A stretch of 64,000 nt of DNA. Origin: Xiphydria camelus (lineage: Eukaryota > Arthropoda > Insecta > Hymenoptera > Xiphydriidae). The notes beneath the pieces were generated by a model. The model was not told the DNA's origin. It worked only from the letters and a program-made list of their open reading frames with translations, and ran no database searches. The number at the start of each line of letters is the position of its first letter. Position 1 is the first letter of the stretch. This document shows positions 12,965-24,924 of this stretch, in pieces. A program made the translations under genes and the position numbers. Location: NCBI GenBank assembly GCA_963678675.1, contig OY783196.1, positions 29,924,827 to 29,988,826 of the forward strand, read 5' to 3'.

Positions 12965-13262
12965 CACGGAAGAAATTTATTTTGCAGTTTTAACAAAACT
13001 AGGTTTTTCTGAGAATTTCTCGTCGTCGTGACAACAATATTACCTATGGAAGTAAAAGATATGTCCAATAATAGTGTAAACAGTTGCTGGGATAGCAAAT
13101 ATTTTTATCGGAAAACACAGTTATTGCGATCGTAGTTACATTTGCTGTTATCGAACATACCTACGTCCCTTTTGCTCCCACATGTAATATTTTTGTCATG
13201 ACAGGAAAACGTTCTCGGTAAAACCGAATTTTGCTAAAACTGCAAAATCATTTTTCTTCGTG
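12965..13262 (+). mobile_element. TIR element, CACGGAA family, copy 2
   Basis: A 298-bp element with long imperfect inverted repeats (CACGGAAGAAA outward, then TTTTGCAGTTTTAACAAAAC). It is related throughout to the copy at 3434-3735, including the paired TATTACCTATGG/ACATGTAATATT segments. No open frame of note. CA dinucleotides lie on both sides, but a target duplication is not certain. Confidence 0.8.
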
Positions 13263-14044
13263 CACGGTGATCTCACGAAGCATCAGCCACGACGAGGCGT
13301 ACGCGATCTCCTCGAGATACTGTGCGAGAGATCGAAACCGGGGAGATGCGACGAGCGATGGATATGCGCTCTCTCTCGTGGAAAAGCTTTTTTCGAATTC
13401 CAGAGAGAGGATAATAGACCGCGCGTTCACGGATCGCCGTGTACGTGTTTCCGAAATCGGTAACACGCGCGCGTTGACGGTGGACTCGATAATTGTCGCA
13501 CTGCGGTAATTGTCGTCCGTTTTTGACCCTATCTTTTGCGACTCTCCGCCCAACGGAGGATCGGTGAAACGCTTTGTCGGACCGACAAACATCGTCGGGA
13601 CGACAAACATTTCAATGGCGCGGCGCGTCCCCGGCATTCAGATCGGACGTAGCCCCGCGTTAATCAAACAGCAAGCGAATGTCTCGCGGGGAATGTGATT
13701 TCGCCAGAAATTTCATTCCAGGCTTTCGACGGATCCGCCTCTCCATTGTGCCTACGTCACCCGTGCGACTTTACGGTGCACCGTAAAAAGTGAGATATTC
13801 GGAGGGTTTTGAATAAATAAAGCATTCGCGAGCAAATTCTTCCGGCTATCGTACGGTATCACGTATTCATTCCGGTTCGCGAAATGTAAGTAGGCGCGCG
13901 AGGATTTTGTCAAATTTCGGATAATTTTTTTCCGCAGAAATTTTTTTTTTTTCAATATATCTTAAAGAAACCAACGGTGGAATAAGATTAAGAACGCGTC
14001 GGCTCGAGGATTTTTAATGCTTATCGTCTCTCTTGGAATTATCA
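13263..14044. other. non-coding, no gene seen
   Basis: No gene recognised. A short internal duplication of CCGACAAACATCGTCGG-like units is present near 13579-13615. Confidence 0.5.
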
Positions 14045-14237
14045 CACTGAGAAAAGAAAAGATTAAAAATCATTCTGTTAGAAGGATAATCTGAGTACGA
14101 AAGGTAAAATAGATCAAAACATATCCTAAAGAAGGTTAAATTTTAAACCCCGGAAGGATAATTCTTCATCTATTTCACCTTTCGTACTCAGATTATCCTT
14201 CTAACAGAATAATTTTTATTGTTTTTTTTTCTCAGTG
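14045..14237 (+). mobile_element. CACTGAGAAA MITE family A, copy 1
   Basis: A 193-bp element with arms of more than 70 bp that pair almost end to end (CACTGAGAAAAGAAAAGATT outward; then AGAAGGATAATCTGAGTACG). The full-length sister copy at 49708-49904 has TA on both sides. Here the flanking dinucleotide is CA on both sides, which could be a non-canonical target or a mutated TA. No coding capacity. Confidence 0.85.
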
Positions 14238-15160
14238 CAGTGAAATTGCGAGCGAAAGCAGCTTTGGAAATTTATCCGCGGACAGAATACGTCGTCGTCG
14301 TCGTCGTCTCGCGGATCTACATATAGAATTTGTCGGCACTCCATTCGTATAGATATACATGTACGTCGCCCGACCGAAAGGTGAGAAACTTCGGGGAAGA
14401 ACAAACCCTCCCGAATAGCGGGGCCATTCGCGATAAAAAGTTGGCGCCGTTATCTCGCGCCGCGAACTTGGGTGCACGCGGTTAGCGCAAAGCTCCGAAG
14501 TAAAACCGCCGATAAGAATTGGCGTCGACAGGTGAGATCTGTGCGAGATATACCGCCGTGGCTCGCGCGCGCGCGGATGCGAGAAAGTTCGCGCGGGGTT
14601 TCAGCGATATCTCGCCTCCGCGAAGGGGTGTGATAAGAGGGAGCGATAGAGCCGCAACAGTCCGTGATAAAAATGCGCGTTAACAACTCGACGTTGCCTT
14701 CGGCCCCACCCCCCTTCACTCGCATCGACGCGTACGTGAATTCTGTACAAAATTCGTCGCTTCCGGTGACGATTTTCTCCGCCGTTCGATCGTCCGATTT
14801 TGTCGTCGAAATTCTACAACTCACGTCGGCCTCGCGGAAATTCGAACTTCCGTCGAACGGACGAATCCCACGGATCGCGGTCGGATTAACGCTCCGTCGA
14901 ATTACAACGGATCTTCTGGCTTCGCGGCTAATTAGTTCCAACCGCATCGAAGCGCCGATCGTGGGGAAGCGGAATTCCTGCCGTCGTCGAAGGTCCTTTC
15001 CTGCATTTTAACGCGGATCCCGAGAAGCAGAGTCCGTCGAGGAAACTCCGGGAAAATTAACAGTCGACTGCCGGTTCGCTATCGATCGTGGTTGCCGAGG
15101 TCACCTATTCGTGTCCTTTTTCTTTTATCAGCGTACCGGATAATGCATCGAGGTTACATT
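14238..15160. other. non-coding, no gene seen
   Basis: A short GTC/CGT trinucleotide run lies at 14293-14307. The 165-codon minus-strand frame at 14450-14947 overlaps plus-strand frames and has no recognisable domain. Confidence 0.5.
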
Positions 15161-15398
15161 TCGTACATCCAGTTCAATACCGCCATAACTGCAAAATTTT
15201 AATTTTTGATTTTATGGCGATTATTGCAGTGCCAACATATTGGACTTTGAAAAGAAATACAGCCACAAGTGGTTAAATTTTCAAATATGCCATATTTGCA
15301 TATATGGCCCTATGAATTCCGATCTGGCATTGTTTTATTTCCTTCTTATTCAAAATTATATAATTTACACTTGTGGCGGTATTGAATTGGATGTACGA
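15161..15398 (+). mobile_element. MITE with TCGTACATCCA ends
   Basis: A 238-bp AT-rich element. The left end (TCGTACATCCAGTTCAATAC, then CGCCATAA) matches the complement of the right end (GGCGGTATTGAATTGGATGT, then ACGA) over about 30 bp. An internal CACAAGTGG block mirrors the right subterminal CACTTGTGG. No second copy in the window. Superfamily not assigned. Confidence 0.75.
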
Positions 15399-16689
15399 TT
15401 TATTTTTAAGCGATCTTTAAATATATATTTAACTCTTCTTTCCATTCTCGGCCCTCTTGAAGTAAATCCGCATATGAACGCATTTTCGCCATTTGTCAAT
15501 CCGCATGAAAGCGAGACTGGAACCTATATCGAAAGTGGACGAGATGAGATCTCTCTCTCTTTCTCTCTCCATCCTGGCGGTCGGACCCCGTCGCGAGGAG
15601 TGGTCGGCGGACGCACGAGCGAACGGGGGAATTTGCACGGAAAGAGTGTCGAGTTATCGATAGCGACAGGCAATTTGCGATCCAATCAGCGTCCCAGATG
15701 TTTCCGCGCATTCCAATCGTCGGGGAGTTCGTCTCGCCGTTATACCGGGAAACGGACGCGATGCGGATCGATCGACGCGTACCTGCTGATTCGCTCGTAA
15801 ACGAATTTGCTGGGTGGGACGACGATGGAACGGATACGGGGGCGCGTTAGCGAGACGGCGAGGGCGAGTCGGAATCCCATTGTAAAATCGCGCCCGACCT
15901 GTATTTACGCTCGCGGAACTTTTATAATCCGCGTAAACACCTGTGCCGCCTGTCCGCTTTTTTTTTCTCTTCGTCACGTCGTTTTTCCGCGCGAGCGCCC
16001 GCACCGCGGCCGCTGGAGTTCCGCTGGTCTCGCGTCGCTGGGCCGATATCGGGTCGATATCGACAGCCGCGAGGTCGCAGCGGGGAAAAAGAAGGTCGGG
16101 TCGAGTAAATTTTTATTTTCCAAATGACATTGTTATCGATTGTTCGTGTTTCGTGGTTCTAAATGTGTGGGTTTGGGATAAATCATTTTCCTCGCAGCTT
16201 CGCGGTTTTGACTATCCGTCTAGATGCAGTCAGCGCCCTCTTTGTAGATACCGTACCGATATCGCCGAATGCACCGAGCCGTGTATTGATCCCGTTCCAT
16301 TCAGCGCGTGTACCTATAGGGTGTGCCATTCGCATATGGATGGTTGGAATTAGGTATACTAAATCTGTTTACGGCGGGCTTTCCTTGATAATATTCTATT
16401 ACTCCTGTGATAGCGACGGGCGCCGTTGCAATCATCCAATCATCGGGTAGTAATCAATTCACAGAATCTCCTGGCATGTCCATAGATACATATTGCGCAA
16501 TGGTGCATTGACTATTCGGTATAAAGTCATGTACACAATTATTGATGTAAGATGAGAGCGAATACTTCTCGAAATATGAACGAAATTATGCGAGAATTCG
16601 TACCTAATATTTTCCTTCAAATTATCGCGAAGAAAAAGTGAAGTTAAAAATAAAAACTAAAAGATTCAAAAGCACATCTGTTTCGAAAA
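15399..16689. other. non-coding, no gene seen
   Basis: No conserved gene or repeat recognised. Frames of 100-136 codons overlap on both strands without domains. Confidence 0.5.
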
Positions 16690-17000
16690 AAAAAAACAAG
16701 AGACGGGAATCGGCAATAGAACTCATTCTAGGAAAGTTTTGTGCCGACCCGTCACGCTACGGCGGCCTGCCGCCAGATGGCGCCGACCCTCTCGGCCCTC
16801 GACTCCGCGGCTCCCGGCCCACGGCTCTGGGCTTCTCGTTAGTGGTCCGACGACGGGCAAGTTACTATATCAGACCGCAACTGCCCGTCTCTCACGGAGC
16901 GTCTAAAGGAGGAGTCGGCCTAGCCTTACTAACGAGTCCACAGGCCGACTCCGGGACGACACGCTCCGCCGATCAGATGGCGACCACATCTTTTTCTTAG
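16690..17000 (+). other. GC-rich, potentially structured block of unknown nature
   Basis: This abruptly GC-rich segment follows a poly-A stretch and ends near a T-rich stretch (CATCTTTTTCTTAG). A strong stem can form around 16898-16974: GGAGCGT...GAGTCGGCCT on one side and AGGCCGACTC...ACGCTCC on the other. The nearby CTCGTTAGTGG and CCTTACTAACGAG segments are also complementary. The 120-codon plus frame over it shows no known domain. It could be part of a SINE-like or structured RNA-derived repeat. Confidence 0.35.
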
Positions 17001-17090
17001 TCGTCTTCCGTTTCACGCCTTCCACCGTGAACCACTGCTTCCGCGCGTTTCCTGTGTTTCGGCTTTCATATATTCTTCCTCGCGCGTTCC

Positions 17091-17636
17091 ATTGACGAGC
17101 TCGCGTGCAAAATCGGATATATCCACTTTTACAAATTTTTCAGGAAATAAGAAACACCCTCTACATATTTATTTTAAAAAATGGTATTATTTTGAAAAAG
17201 TAGTTTTAATTTAATGGGTTTGAGCAACAGATTGACGTACATATTTTTGTAAAAATAGTAAACAACTCGGCGTTATTGGCAAAAAAACATTGGATATATC
17301 CAATTTTGCGCACAAATGAGACACATTGAGTAAACAAATATTTATTTCTTTTTAAATAAACAAAACAAGTAAGTTATTCAAGTAATAGTTGCGAAAAGAA
17401 CAAAAGAAATTAAATATGTATTGCCGTCTCTTCGTCCAGGCGAAATTTTGATATAACCGGTTTTGCTCCAAATGTCGAAATTCACTAAACAATATTAAAG
17501 GGATTTATACGGTTTCGACTGTAGACGAATATATATACATACCTACACCTGTAGACCTAAATACATTCGGAAACCACCAAAACAAGATTTTGTGTAAAAA
17601 GTGGATATATCCGGTTTTGCACGCGAGCTCCTCAAT
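17091..17636 (+). mobile_element. TIR element with GAGCTCGCGTGCAAAA ends and repeated GGATATATCC motif
   Basis: The left end at 17097 (GAGCTCGCGTGCAAAATCGG, then ATATATCCAC) matches the complement of the right end (CCGGTTTTGCACGCGAGCTC) over about 37 bp. Pairing may extend a few bases out to ATTGA. The palindromic motif GGATATATCC next to a TTTTGC block occurs in both TIRs and again internally at about 17292, with a degenerate copy near 17451. The interior is AT-rich and has no coding frame. Superfamily unassigned. Confidence 0.75.
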
Positions 17637-18306
17637 ATTGTTCCCACAACACGGCGCGTAGCCTTTCAACGTTGTCGTAATTTCCTCCTACGAAACGTCA
17701 GGCAATGCAACGCCGAATCCTTTCTCGCGATGCGAAGTAATATAAAGTGCATCCGTCGTGAGACGCGAGCGCTGGATATTTGGCAGGCGAAAGTAGAAGC
17801 GACCGGCGATAGTCAGACTGGCGGGCGGACGGAATGGGAGATATACTGCAGTCGCGGACGATCCAAGAATCGCATCGTCCGATGCGGCAGACGTCTGTGA
17901 CGGGTTTTATTGTCCGTTATAAAGATGAAGAAGTAAATATATTTATGATAAATCAACGGAAAGCACACTAAAGTAGAGTACACGAGTTGGTCTCTCATTG
18001 CTATGATTACGAATGGAAAGTAGGAGCCAATGAAAAATACACTCCATATTTTGCTCGATTTTCCCTGTAGTAAAAATATCACACCGATACCCGTGCATCA
18101 CCTGCGAACGTGAAACACCACACGCTCATCGCGGCATCTTTCAACACGACAAAGTCTACGGGGACCCATCTATCCGTCCGATCTCTCGCGCGACACGTCT
18201 GGGCGACGACGACAGATCGGACGGACAGATTAAACCCCGCCGACGGATAAACGCGAAGTCGTGGTCGTTCGACGCGACAGACCTCTAGTCCAATGAAATT
18301 GTCGTT
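17637..18306. other. non-coding, no gene seen
   Basis: No gene, RNA or repeat recognised. Confidence 0.5.
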
Positions 18307-18672
18307 TGAAAAAAAAAATAAAATTCCGGACAAGCTGATTTTTTCAGGATTTGTCAGCGACTGTCCCCTAAGAGTAAACTTAGCAAAATCGAAAACTTTT
18401 TCCCCTTGGACTTTTGAGGAATAGGGGTTGTTTTTTTGAAAATTATGCTATAACAAAATTATTAGACTGAAATTGTACGTAAGAACATTCTCTATTACTT
18501 TGTCTTATGTGTGAAAGTTGTTTATAAATTTATTATTTCCGGACTTGGCGGCCGTTTATTGAACCCTTGGGGGTGGTTTTCGAAAAGTTTCCGATTTTGC
18601 TAATTTTACACTTAGGAGACAGTCGCTGACAAACCCTGCAAAAATCAGCTTGTCCGGAATTTTTTTTTTTCA
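18307..18672 (+). mobile_element. MITE with AAATTCCGGACAAGCTGA arms
   Basis: A 366-bp element whose arms of about 85 bp pair almost completely. The left arm is ATTCCGGACAAGCTGATTTT, CAGGATTTGTCAGCGACTGT and TAGCAAAATCG; the right arm is the complement, with a few changes. Both ends carry an A/T homopolymer run. The interior is AT-rich without coding potential. No clean target duplication. Confidence 0.8.
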
Positions 18673-20104
18673 CGCTATGTACGGCGATACAATTTTACTG
18701 TACTACCCCGCGTGTGCGATAAATTTTACATGCAGATTGCCTAAAAGAAATGTATGAAAAAAACGCCGCGACGACGATTCGGCGCGCACGGGAATGGGAT
18801 CGACGAGAAAGGCGCGCGCGCGTGGTACGTGCCGCGAAGTAAATTTTCTCTCCCTCCCCTTCTGGATCCTCGCGCGACCTCAATTTCCCACGATTTATAT
18901 CAGTATATATCGGACCCGCACTCGGCGTGGAGCCGTCGTTCCGGAAATAAAAACTTGGATTTACCGTCTATAAAAACAAAATCGCTATACCTTAAACGCC
19001 ACCCATGGACGGCGATCATTCGTTATCCGGGGACACCTACGTCACATTTTTAGTGGCGGGTTTAGGTTTGGCTCTCGCTGCGATTACAAATTTAAACGTC
19101 TCAACGTATCGAACGATGAAACCGAAAGCAATTATCGCTATTTATACGGCGTTTTGGTTAATTTGCAAATGCATCTGCACGTCTGACGCGCATTCGCAAC
19201 CACGTGCGAACCACGATGCACACCCCGCAGCGAAGCTCCCTCGCTCTTGTCGCCGGCTGATTCATTTGTTTGTCGCGAAAACGATCGCTTCGAAAGTTCG
19301 GCGCGTCCCCTAAAAGCACGTGGTTCGCTCGTGTCACCGAGCTGCACGCGTGTTAGGGGTCGCCTCGCCAACCTGTTTTCCTCGGGAAGCAATTTTGGGG
19401 GGAGACGGATGGCTAAACTTTCCTTAAGGGTGCGTGGGAAAATGGGGAAGTTGAGGGGGAAGACGGTAAGAGTACGTATATATATCGCGCGGAGAAAAAT
19501 AGTCGGACGAAATGAAAATGCGTACACAAATGACACGGCAAAATTCGCGAGGAAAATTTGTAAATTAATTGATGATTAAAATTCGATCGAATGTGAGAAT
19601 TTCGGATTCATTCATTGCCTCTGCTCGAATTTGTATGAAATTATCTTCCTGCTCTCTCACGGCTTCCATACGGAAAAACGCAGCATCCAACTCTCCTCAT
19701 ACGTATCCCAAGCCGACAAACCCGGCCTGCGCACAACTGCATCCGCAAGGTGCATCGAGAGAAGCACATTTATATTCGCCCGATGGCACAGCAGACGGCT
19801 ACGCCCGACCGCAGCGCGAAATGTATCCCCATTAGTGCATTAACTCTATATTTCATACGTACTTGCTCCATATACGCCCGTGTAATACCGGTATTACTAC
19901 TACAGTGGCGCCTTCCCCGCGCCAACTCTGGATCGGACTCCGCTCTAAAGTTGGAGCCTTCAAGTTCGTTACTCGCAACAATAGATCGTTCAGCCAGTAA
20001 TTTGCTCGGTCTATCTTCCTTCGCGATGGAACTCCCCTTTCCGTCCCTCCGTCACCCATCGACCGGCCGTTCTTTCTCCCTTTCCACGAGGTCGAGTGAA
20101 CATT

Positions 20105-20130
<26 letters not shown>
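20105..20130 (+). repeat. (CT)n microsatellite
   Basis: An uninterrupted CT dinucleotide repeat of about 13 units. Confidence 0.95.
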
Positions 20131-20135
<5 letters not shown>

Positions 20136-21783
20136 GACGGAGGAGGCTGCACTACAATGACGTCTTCTCCGTATCTGTACCGACAAAGTTTCCCTCGTCG
20201 GGATCCCCCGACCAGGTCGGCAAACTTCTCGCTCGGCTCCGAGGTTAAGAGGACGCTTAAAGTCGGCGCGGTAAATGAATATAGCTCGCCAGAGGAAGGG
20301 AAGGACGGCTGCCGCCGTCGTCCTCTCCGTCGCCGCGCGACTCTCGCGGGGAAAGAAAGTCGAAAAAGTTCTCGCGCGGAAACGGCGGGCGACGATTTAT
20401 GTGAAAAGGTCTCGAGGAAAGGGAGTATATAATCGATACCGCGAGAGTAGCGCGCGCCGTGGCTGTTAATTGGGAGCGGAGGAAAAGAAAATTATTTACA
20501 GTTTTTTTTATCCATCCTCGGATGTACAGAGTCGGATCCTCTATGGATCGGCAAGGAGGGGAGATCTCTCGCGAGATTCAAACATCGGTTCGTGGATAGA
20601 AATTTCCCGCAGAGAATTATTCAGGGGAAATAAAAATCCTGCATCGAGAGAGACGTTCACAAAAGTCTTCTTTAGAAACAATTACGATGTGCAATTTCTA
20701 ACGTTACTTTTACTTCTACAAAAATTCCAGTGGAAGGATAATTTATGTAGAATTCGTTCCAAAAAATTGTGACCGTATTCCGGAAGAGCGACGAACTGAA
20801 TCGAATCAAACCCGATCACCGATGGCGATCGATGGCATTATATAATATTTCAGCACACCCAGAAATCTTTGATATCTCCTCGCGACGGAGCTATTTCAGA
20901 CGGCACACCCGCGGGCACGCGATATTGAAAAATGTTTCCGCTCTCCTTCGGCGCGCTCTACCATCCATAACGGGATAGTCGCGCCGCGGCGAGGATTCCA
21001 TGTAGAACACAGATTTCCGCGGAATCGATGTCCCTGCGGCGCGCGCGCACATATACACACACACACGCACACACAGCCGTGCCGTGCACGCGCTATCGTA
21101 ATATCGCCGCGCGCAAAATCCTCCATCCGTGGAATTGAAGACGACGTCGCCCGACGACACCATTCGTCAGGTGCAAACGACTGGAAGAGAGTCCGACCGA
21201 GCGGCTTTTCCGGTCGAGCGGCGCCAGTGACAATAAACAAAATGGCGAGTAAACGTCAGCCGTGGCCGAACGCTGCACGGTCGGGAATTTATCGGCGGGC
21301 ACTTTGCCCCCGCGTTGCACCGCCGCACTCTCGACGTCGCGCGCCGCGGCGAACGATTCTTCGCGAAGGGCCACGCCCACCTATCGCGAACGGTTTATTT
21401 CCGCGACCAAGCGCGCCGATGCGCGGTCGATCGCGCGATTTCCGCTTTTATTTCCAACCGAACGGAGAGGATAAATATCAGACGCGCGAAAGGCTCGCGC
21501 GAGTCGAAAAGCCCTTCGACGCGGCCTGGAGCGCGAAATCCGGGGAATACGAATCTTCGATTCGCGACGGGGAAGTTCGTTTCGATCGCCGGTCGCCGCT
21601 CCGTCCCGTCGGCGACGCGTCCGACCGTAAGGTCGACTTTGCGACGTCGGCTTCCGCGCGGAGCGAGACTCGTGCCACGTCGCGCGACAGACGCGCGGAG
21701 CCAGACATACGACGAGTCATTTCGCGTCTGAGGGATTCTGCGAATGCTTTCACCGTCTCGTCTTTTTTTTTCCCCTCGCCGCA

Positions 21784-21787
<4 letters not shown>

Positions 21788-21822
<35 letters not shown>
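21788..21822 (+). repeat. (TC)n microsatellite
   Basis: About 17 TC units at the start of a pyrimidine-rich stretch. Confidence 0.95.
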
Positions 21823-21825
<3 letters not shown>

Positions 21826-22898
21826 TATTCTTTATTCGTTATTGTACTTGCTGCTTTATTTCTTTATTTCGTTATCGACTTCAATCATCATTATCAATGC
21901 TGTTGCTCTCTCGTCACCATCTTCATTCGAGTATTACATTGTACCGGCTACTTTTTATTTCTGCTTATTATCATTAGTCGTTAATATTACTATAGTTTAG
22001 GCTACTTTTTTACTTTTCATTCAGTTCCTTTATATGAATTTGGCTTTCCCATCAGCTCTTAAAGGGTACGCCCTAGAGCCCAACAAATGCTATTCCATTC
22101 TATTCCATTCTCTCGGTGTGTACCCGCGACGGCGGAATTCGTTTGACGTGGCCGCGGCGCCGAACATCGCCGACGGGAATACAAGCGCCGCGATGCGCGT
22201 CCCTCGCGCGACCTTCCACCTCTCGCCGGAAAGCCGATACGCCGCTGTACATTTCCGAAGGAGAACAAAACCAGGAGCGACGATAAATGGAGCAATCAAA
22301 GCGACCCGCGCGGGCGCGCGCGCGCGCGCGCGCTTCGATGCACGCGCGGCAAAATAAATCCACCGCGCCGGTTTTAACGGTTCTCTCCCGACAAGTTGCC
22401 CCCTTTTTTCTCGACTCGTTAACTCGTTAAAGCCGCCGCGCGCCGCGCCGTTTATTCGACGTCAAATGTCGGCCGGGAAGTTGCGCTTGTTTTTCCACCT
22501 TCGCCGCTCCCACCTTAGCGCGGGGAGCGAGCGAGCGCGTAGTTCCGTATAATTGATTTCTCCGGATAACGAAAGGCCGCTCGCGCGGGGGTGGAATAAT
22601 AATCGGTGCGCGCGCGGAGATAAACGCGACGATTGGATCAGTCCGCGCGGCGGGGTCTCCCCACGGTAGGTATAAGGCGGTTTCCGGTTCGGGCGAAAAC
22701 TCATCTCCGATCGTCGCGCGCGTCTCGGTCTCGCGGCGGGGACAAAGCGTCGCGCGCGACTCGGTCGCCGGGGGCTTTGTTGTTTTCCTCCCGCGGGGCT
22801 GCCGGCTCGTCATTGGGTAAACGGATGCCCGGGTGTAGTCGCGACGCGGGCGTCGCTCGCCCCTTTGTCCTAATTGTAAGATCGAGTATAACTCGCCT

Positions 22899-22943
22899 CA
22901 CTCTCTCTCTCTCGCTCTCTCTCTCTCTCTCGCTCTCTCTCTC
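22899..22943 (+). repeat. (CT)n microsatellite with CG interruptions
   Basis: A CT repeat interrupted twice by a CTCG unit. Confidence 0.95.
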
Positions 22944-24209
22944 GGGGCTGAGGCGGAACCGGTGCGGGTGTCACACTCGCTCTTTGTACAACTGTACGCG
23001 GATACCTAACAGGTGCGAAAGCGAATACGAAGCCGCGGTCGTCGATTGTACGGGGGACGAGTGCCGGAAGTGTCACGTTATACGCGGACGGTCCCCTTGT
23101 GATTAACCGGTGACGAGCTGATTCGTTGAAACGCGAGGCATCGATCGAATTGCCTCGAACTCGGGAAATTCGGAATTTCACGGTCGCACTCTGCGGTTGT
23201 GGGATATCTTTGCGCGAAACGCGTGTAGCGCGGGTGCGCTTCCTTTATTCCTCCGCGCGTGTCTACCCGTGTATACTGTGCCCGCGCCTTCGCACTGCTC
23301 TCTGGTTAAACTTTCCCCGGGAGAACGTAATGAAAGCTAAACAATTCCAGAAATTACAATGGCGTCTATAAGCGTCATCCGTTACAAAGCCCCCGTCCTT
23401 TCGGGTGTTTTAACGAAACGATGCGGGAATGCCGTATTCGAAGGAGAGGAACGCCCTGTGCGATGCACGTGAAGAGAGGGAAACCACGTGTTCCCTTTCC
23501 CATCTTCCGCGGTACGCTTTTACGGAAATCACGACTCGCGTTGCCCGCATTAATACGAATTTGGTCAAATTTAATAAAACTCGAGTTCCCTTTACACATA
23601 CAAATTCCAGCAAATTTCACTCACGTGTATCCTCCGCTATATATCACACTTTCTCAGCAAATTCAATTAAAATCGTGAAATCTGTAGAATCGCGAACCCG
23701 AAATCTCAATTATAGGTACTCGTTATCGCGATCCGTCGAAGAGGCCGCATTAACCTAGAGGAGCGAGTCAACGCTCCCCGGTGCCACGTGCAAACGAAAG
23801 CTCGCGAAAAAAAAAAAAACGACGACAGACGCAAATGGGAAAGCTCCTTTAGCGATCGCGGTGGTAAATGGAAAAGCTCCTTTGGACGCATTCAAATCGT
23901 TCTTAATCCTCAAACAATGTAGTTTCGAGTGGATATCACTTACCGGGTGGAAAGGGAAACAGAGCGAGAGAGAGAGAGAGAAGGAGAGAGCGGAGGGGCT
24001 AATATCCAGGTTTCGGGATCCGGGAGAGGCGATCCACTCCCGAACGTGATAGCGAGACCGTCGGAGGGGAGGGGAAGGAAGCACTTAGGGAAATTATCGG
24101 ATCATCCCTCGCCGACTGCCAACCCTCGACACCCTTAACGCTTCACTCTCTCGCCGCCCTCTCGACTGTCCCCGCCACGGTCCACGCGCAACTATATATA
24201 CGTATAAAA

Positions 24210-24210
<1 letters not shown>

Positions 24211-24240
<30 letters not shown>
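24211..24240 (+). repeat. (GA)n microsatellite
   Basis: A GA repeat flanked by GAAA units. Confidence 0.95.
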
Positions 24241-24924
24241 CACGCGAAGATCCAGAAATCGCAGTCGAGGCCTTCTCAAATATTTAAACTTCCCTAATGA
24301 CGCCTGTCTTATAAGCGTCAGCGATTTCGATGGTCGTAGAGCACGAGGAAGGACGTGAAAGAGAGAAAGGGAGATCTCTCCCTTCGAATTTATCCGGGCC
24401 CCCGAAGCGCGCAAGACACGCCGAACGGGAGCGAGCGGATTATCCCAATTAGCGCGCATTAGGAATTAATCGGAAAAAACGAACGACGACGCGTGCGCGA
24501 GCTCTCGCTCCGGTTCGATATCGCGGCGGTCGTTCGATTCCCGTCATTCCCTCTTCTGCCTTCTCTTAACGAATTCACTTTTTGCGCGCCATCGGGACTC
24601 GGCGATAATCGCGCGGCGACCGTCGACGCGGTGACGAAGAGCCCGCGGATCGCGCTCGCGATAACCCTCGCCCTTTGCGCTATCGGTTCGGATCGCAGGG
24701 ACGGCGCGAGGGCTGTCGGACAAGACTGCGGGTACCGATAACGATGGCAATAATGTCGGTTCCCTCGGCGAAAGAAAAATAAGAAATTAGGAGCAGCCGG
24801 GGGTGAGTTTCGAAGCGAGAGCAGTCGGGCTGCCGCGTCGCGGGGTTTGTTTGTGGGATTGTATCGAGGGGTGGGACTTTTGCGCGTTGCTATACCGGGA
24901 ATTCAAATTAAGATCGCAGCGCCA

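Larger units (their letters stand above)
18673..24922. other. non-coding with several CT/GA microsatellites
   Basis: CpG-rich DNA with five GA/CT tracts and many overlapping arginine-rich open frames, the longest 257 codons at 21227-22000, which reads through a CT repeat and has no domain. At 21823-22110 a T-rich, CpG-poor stretch ends in CTATTCCATTCTATTCCATT. That resembles the simple-repeat tail of some insect non-LTR retrotransposons, but no coding remnant was seen. Confidence 0.45.

Noticed and set aside
21227..22000. Longest open frame of the window, 257 codons
   Set aside because: Reads through a CT microsatellite and T-rich DNA, is arginine/serine-rich, overlaps frames on both strands and has no domain.
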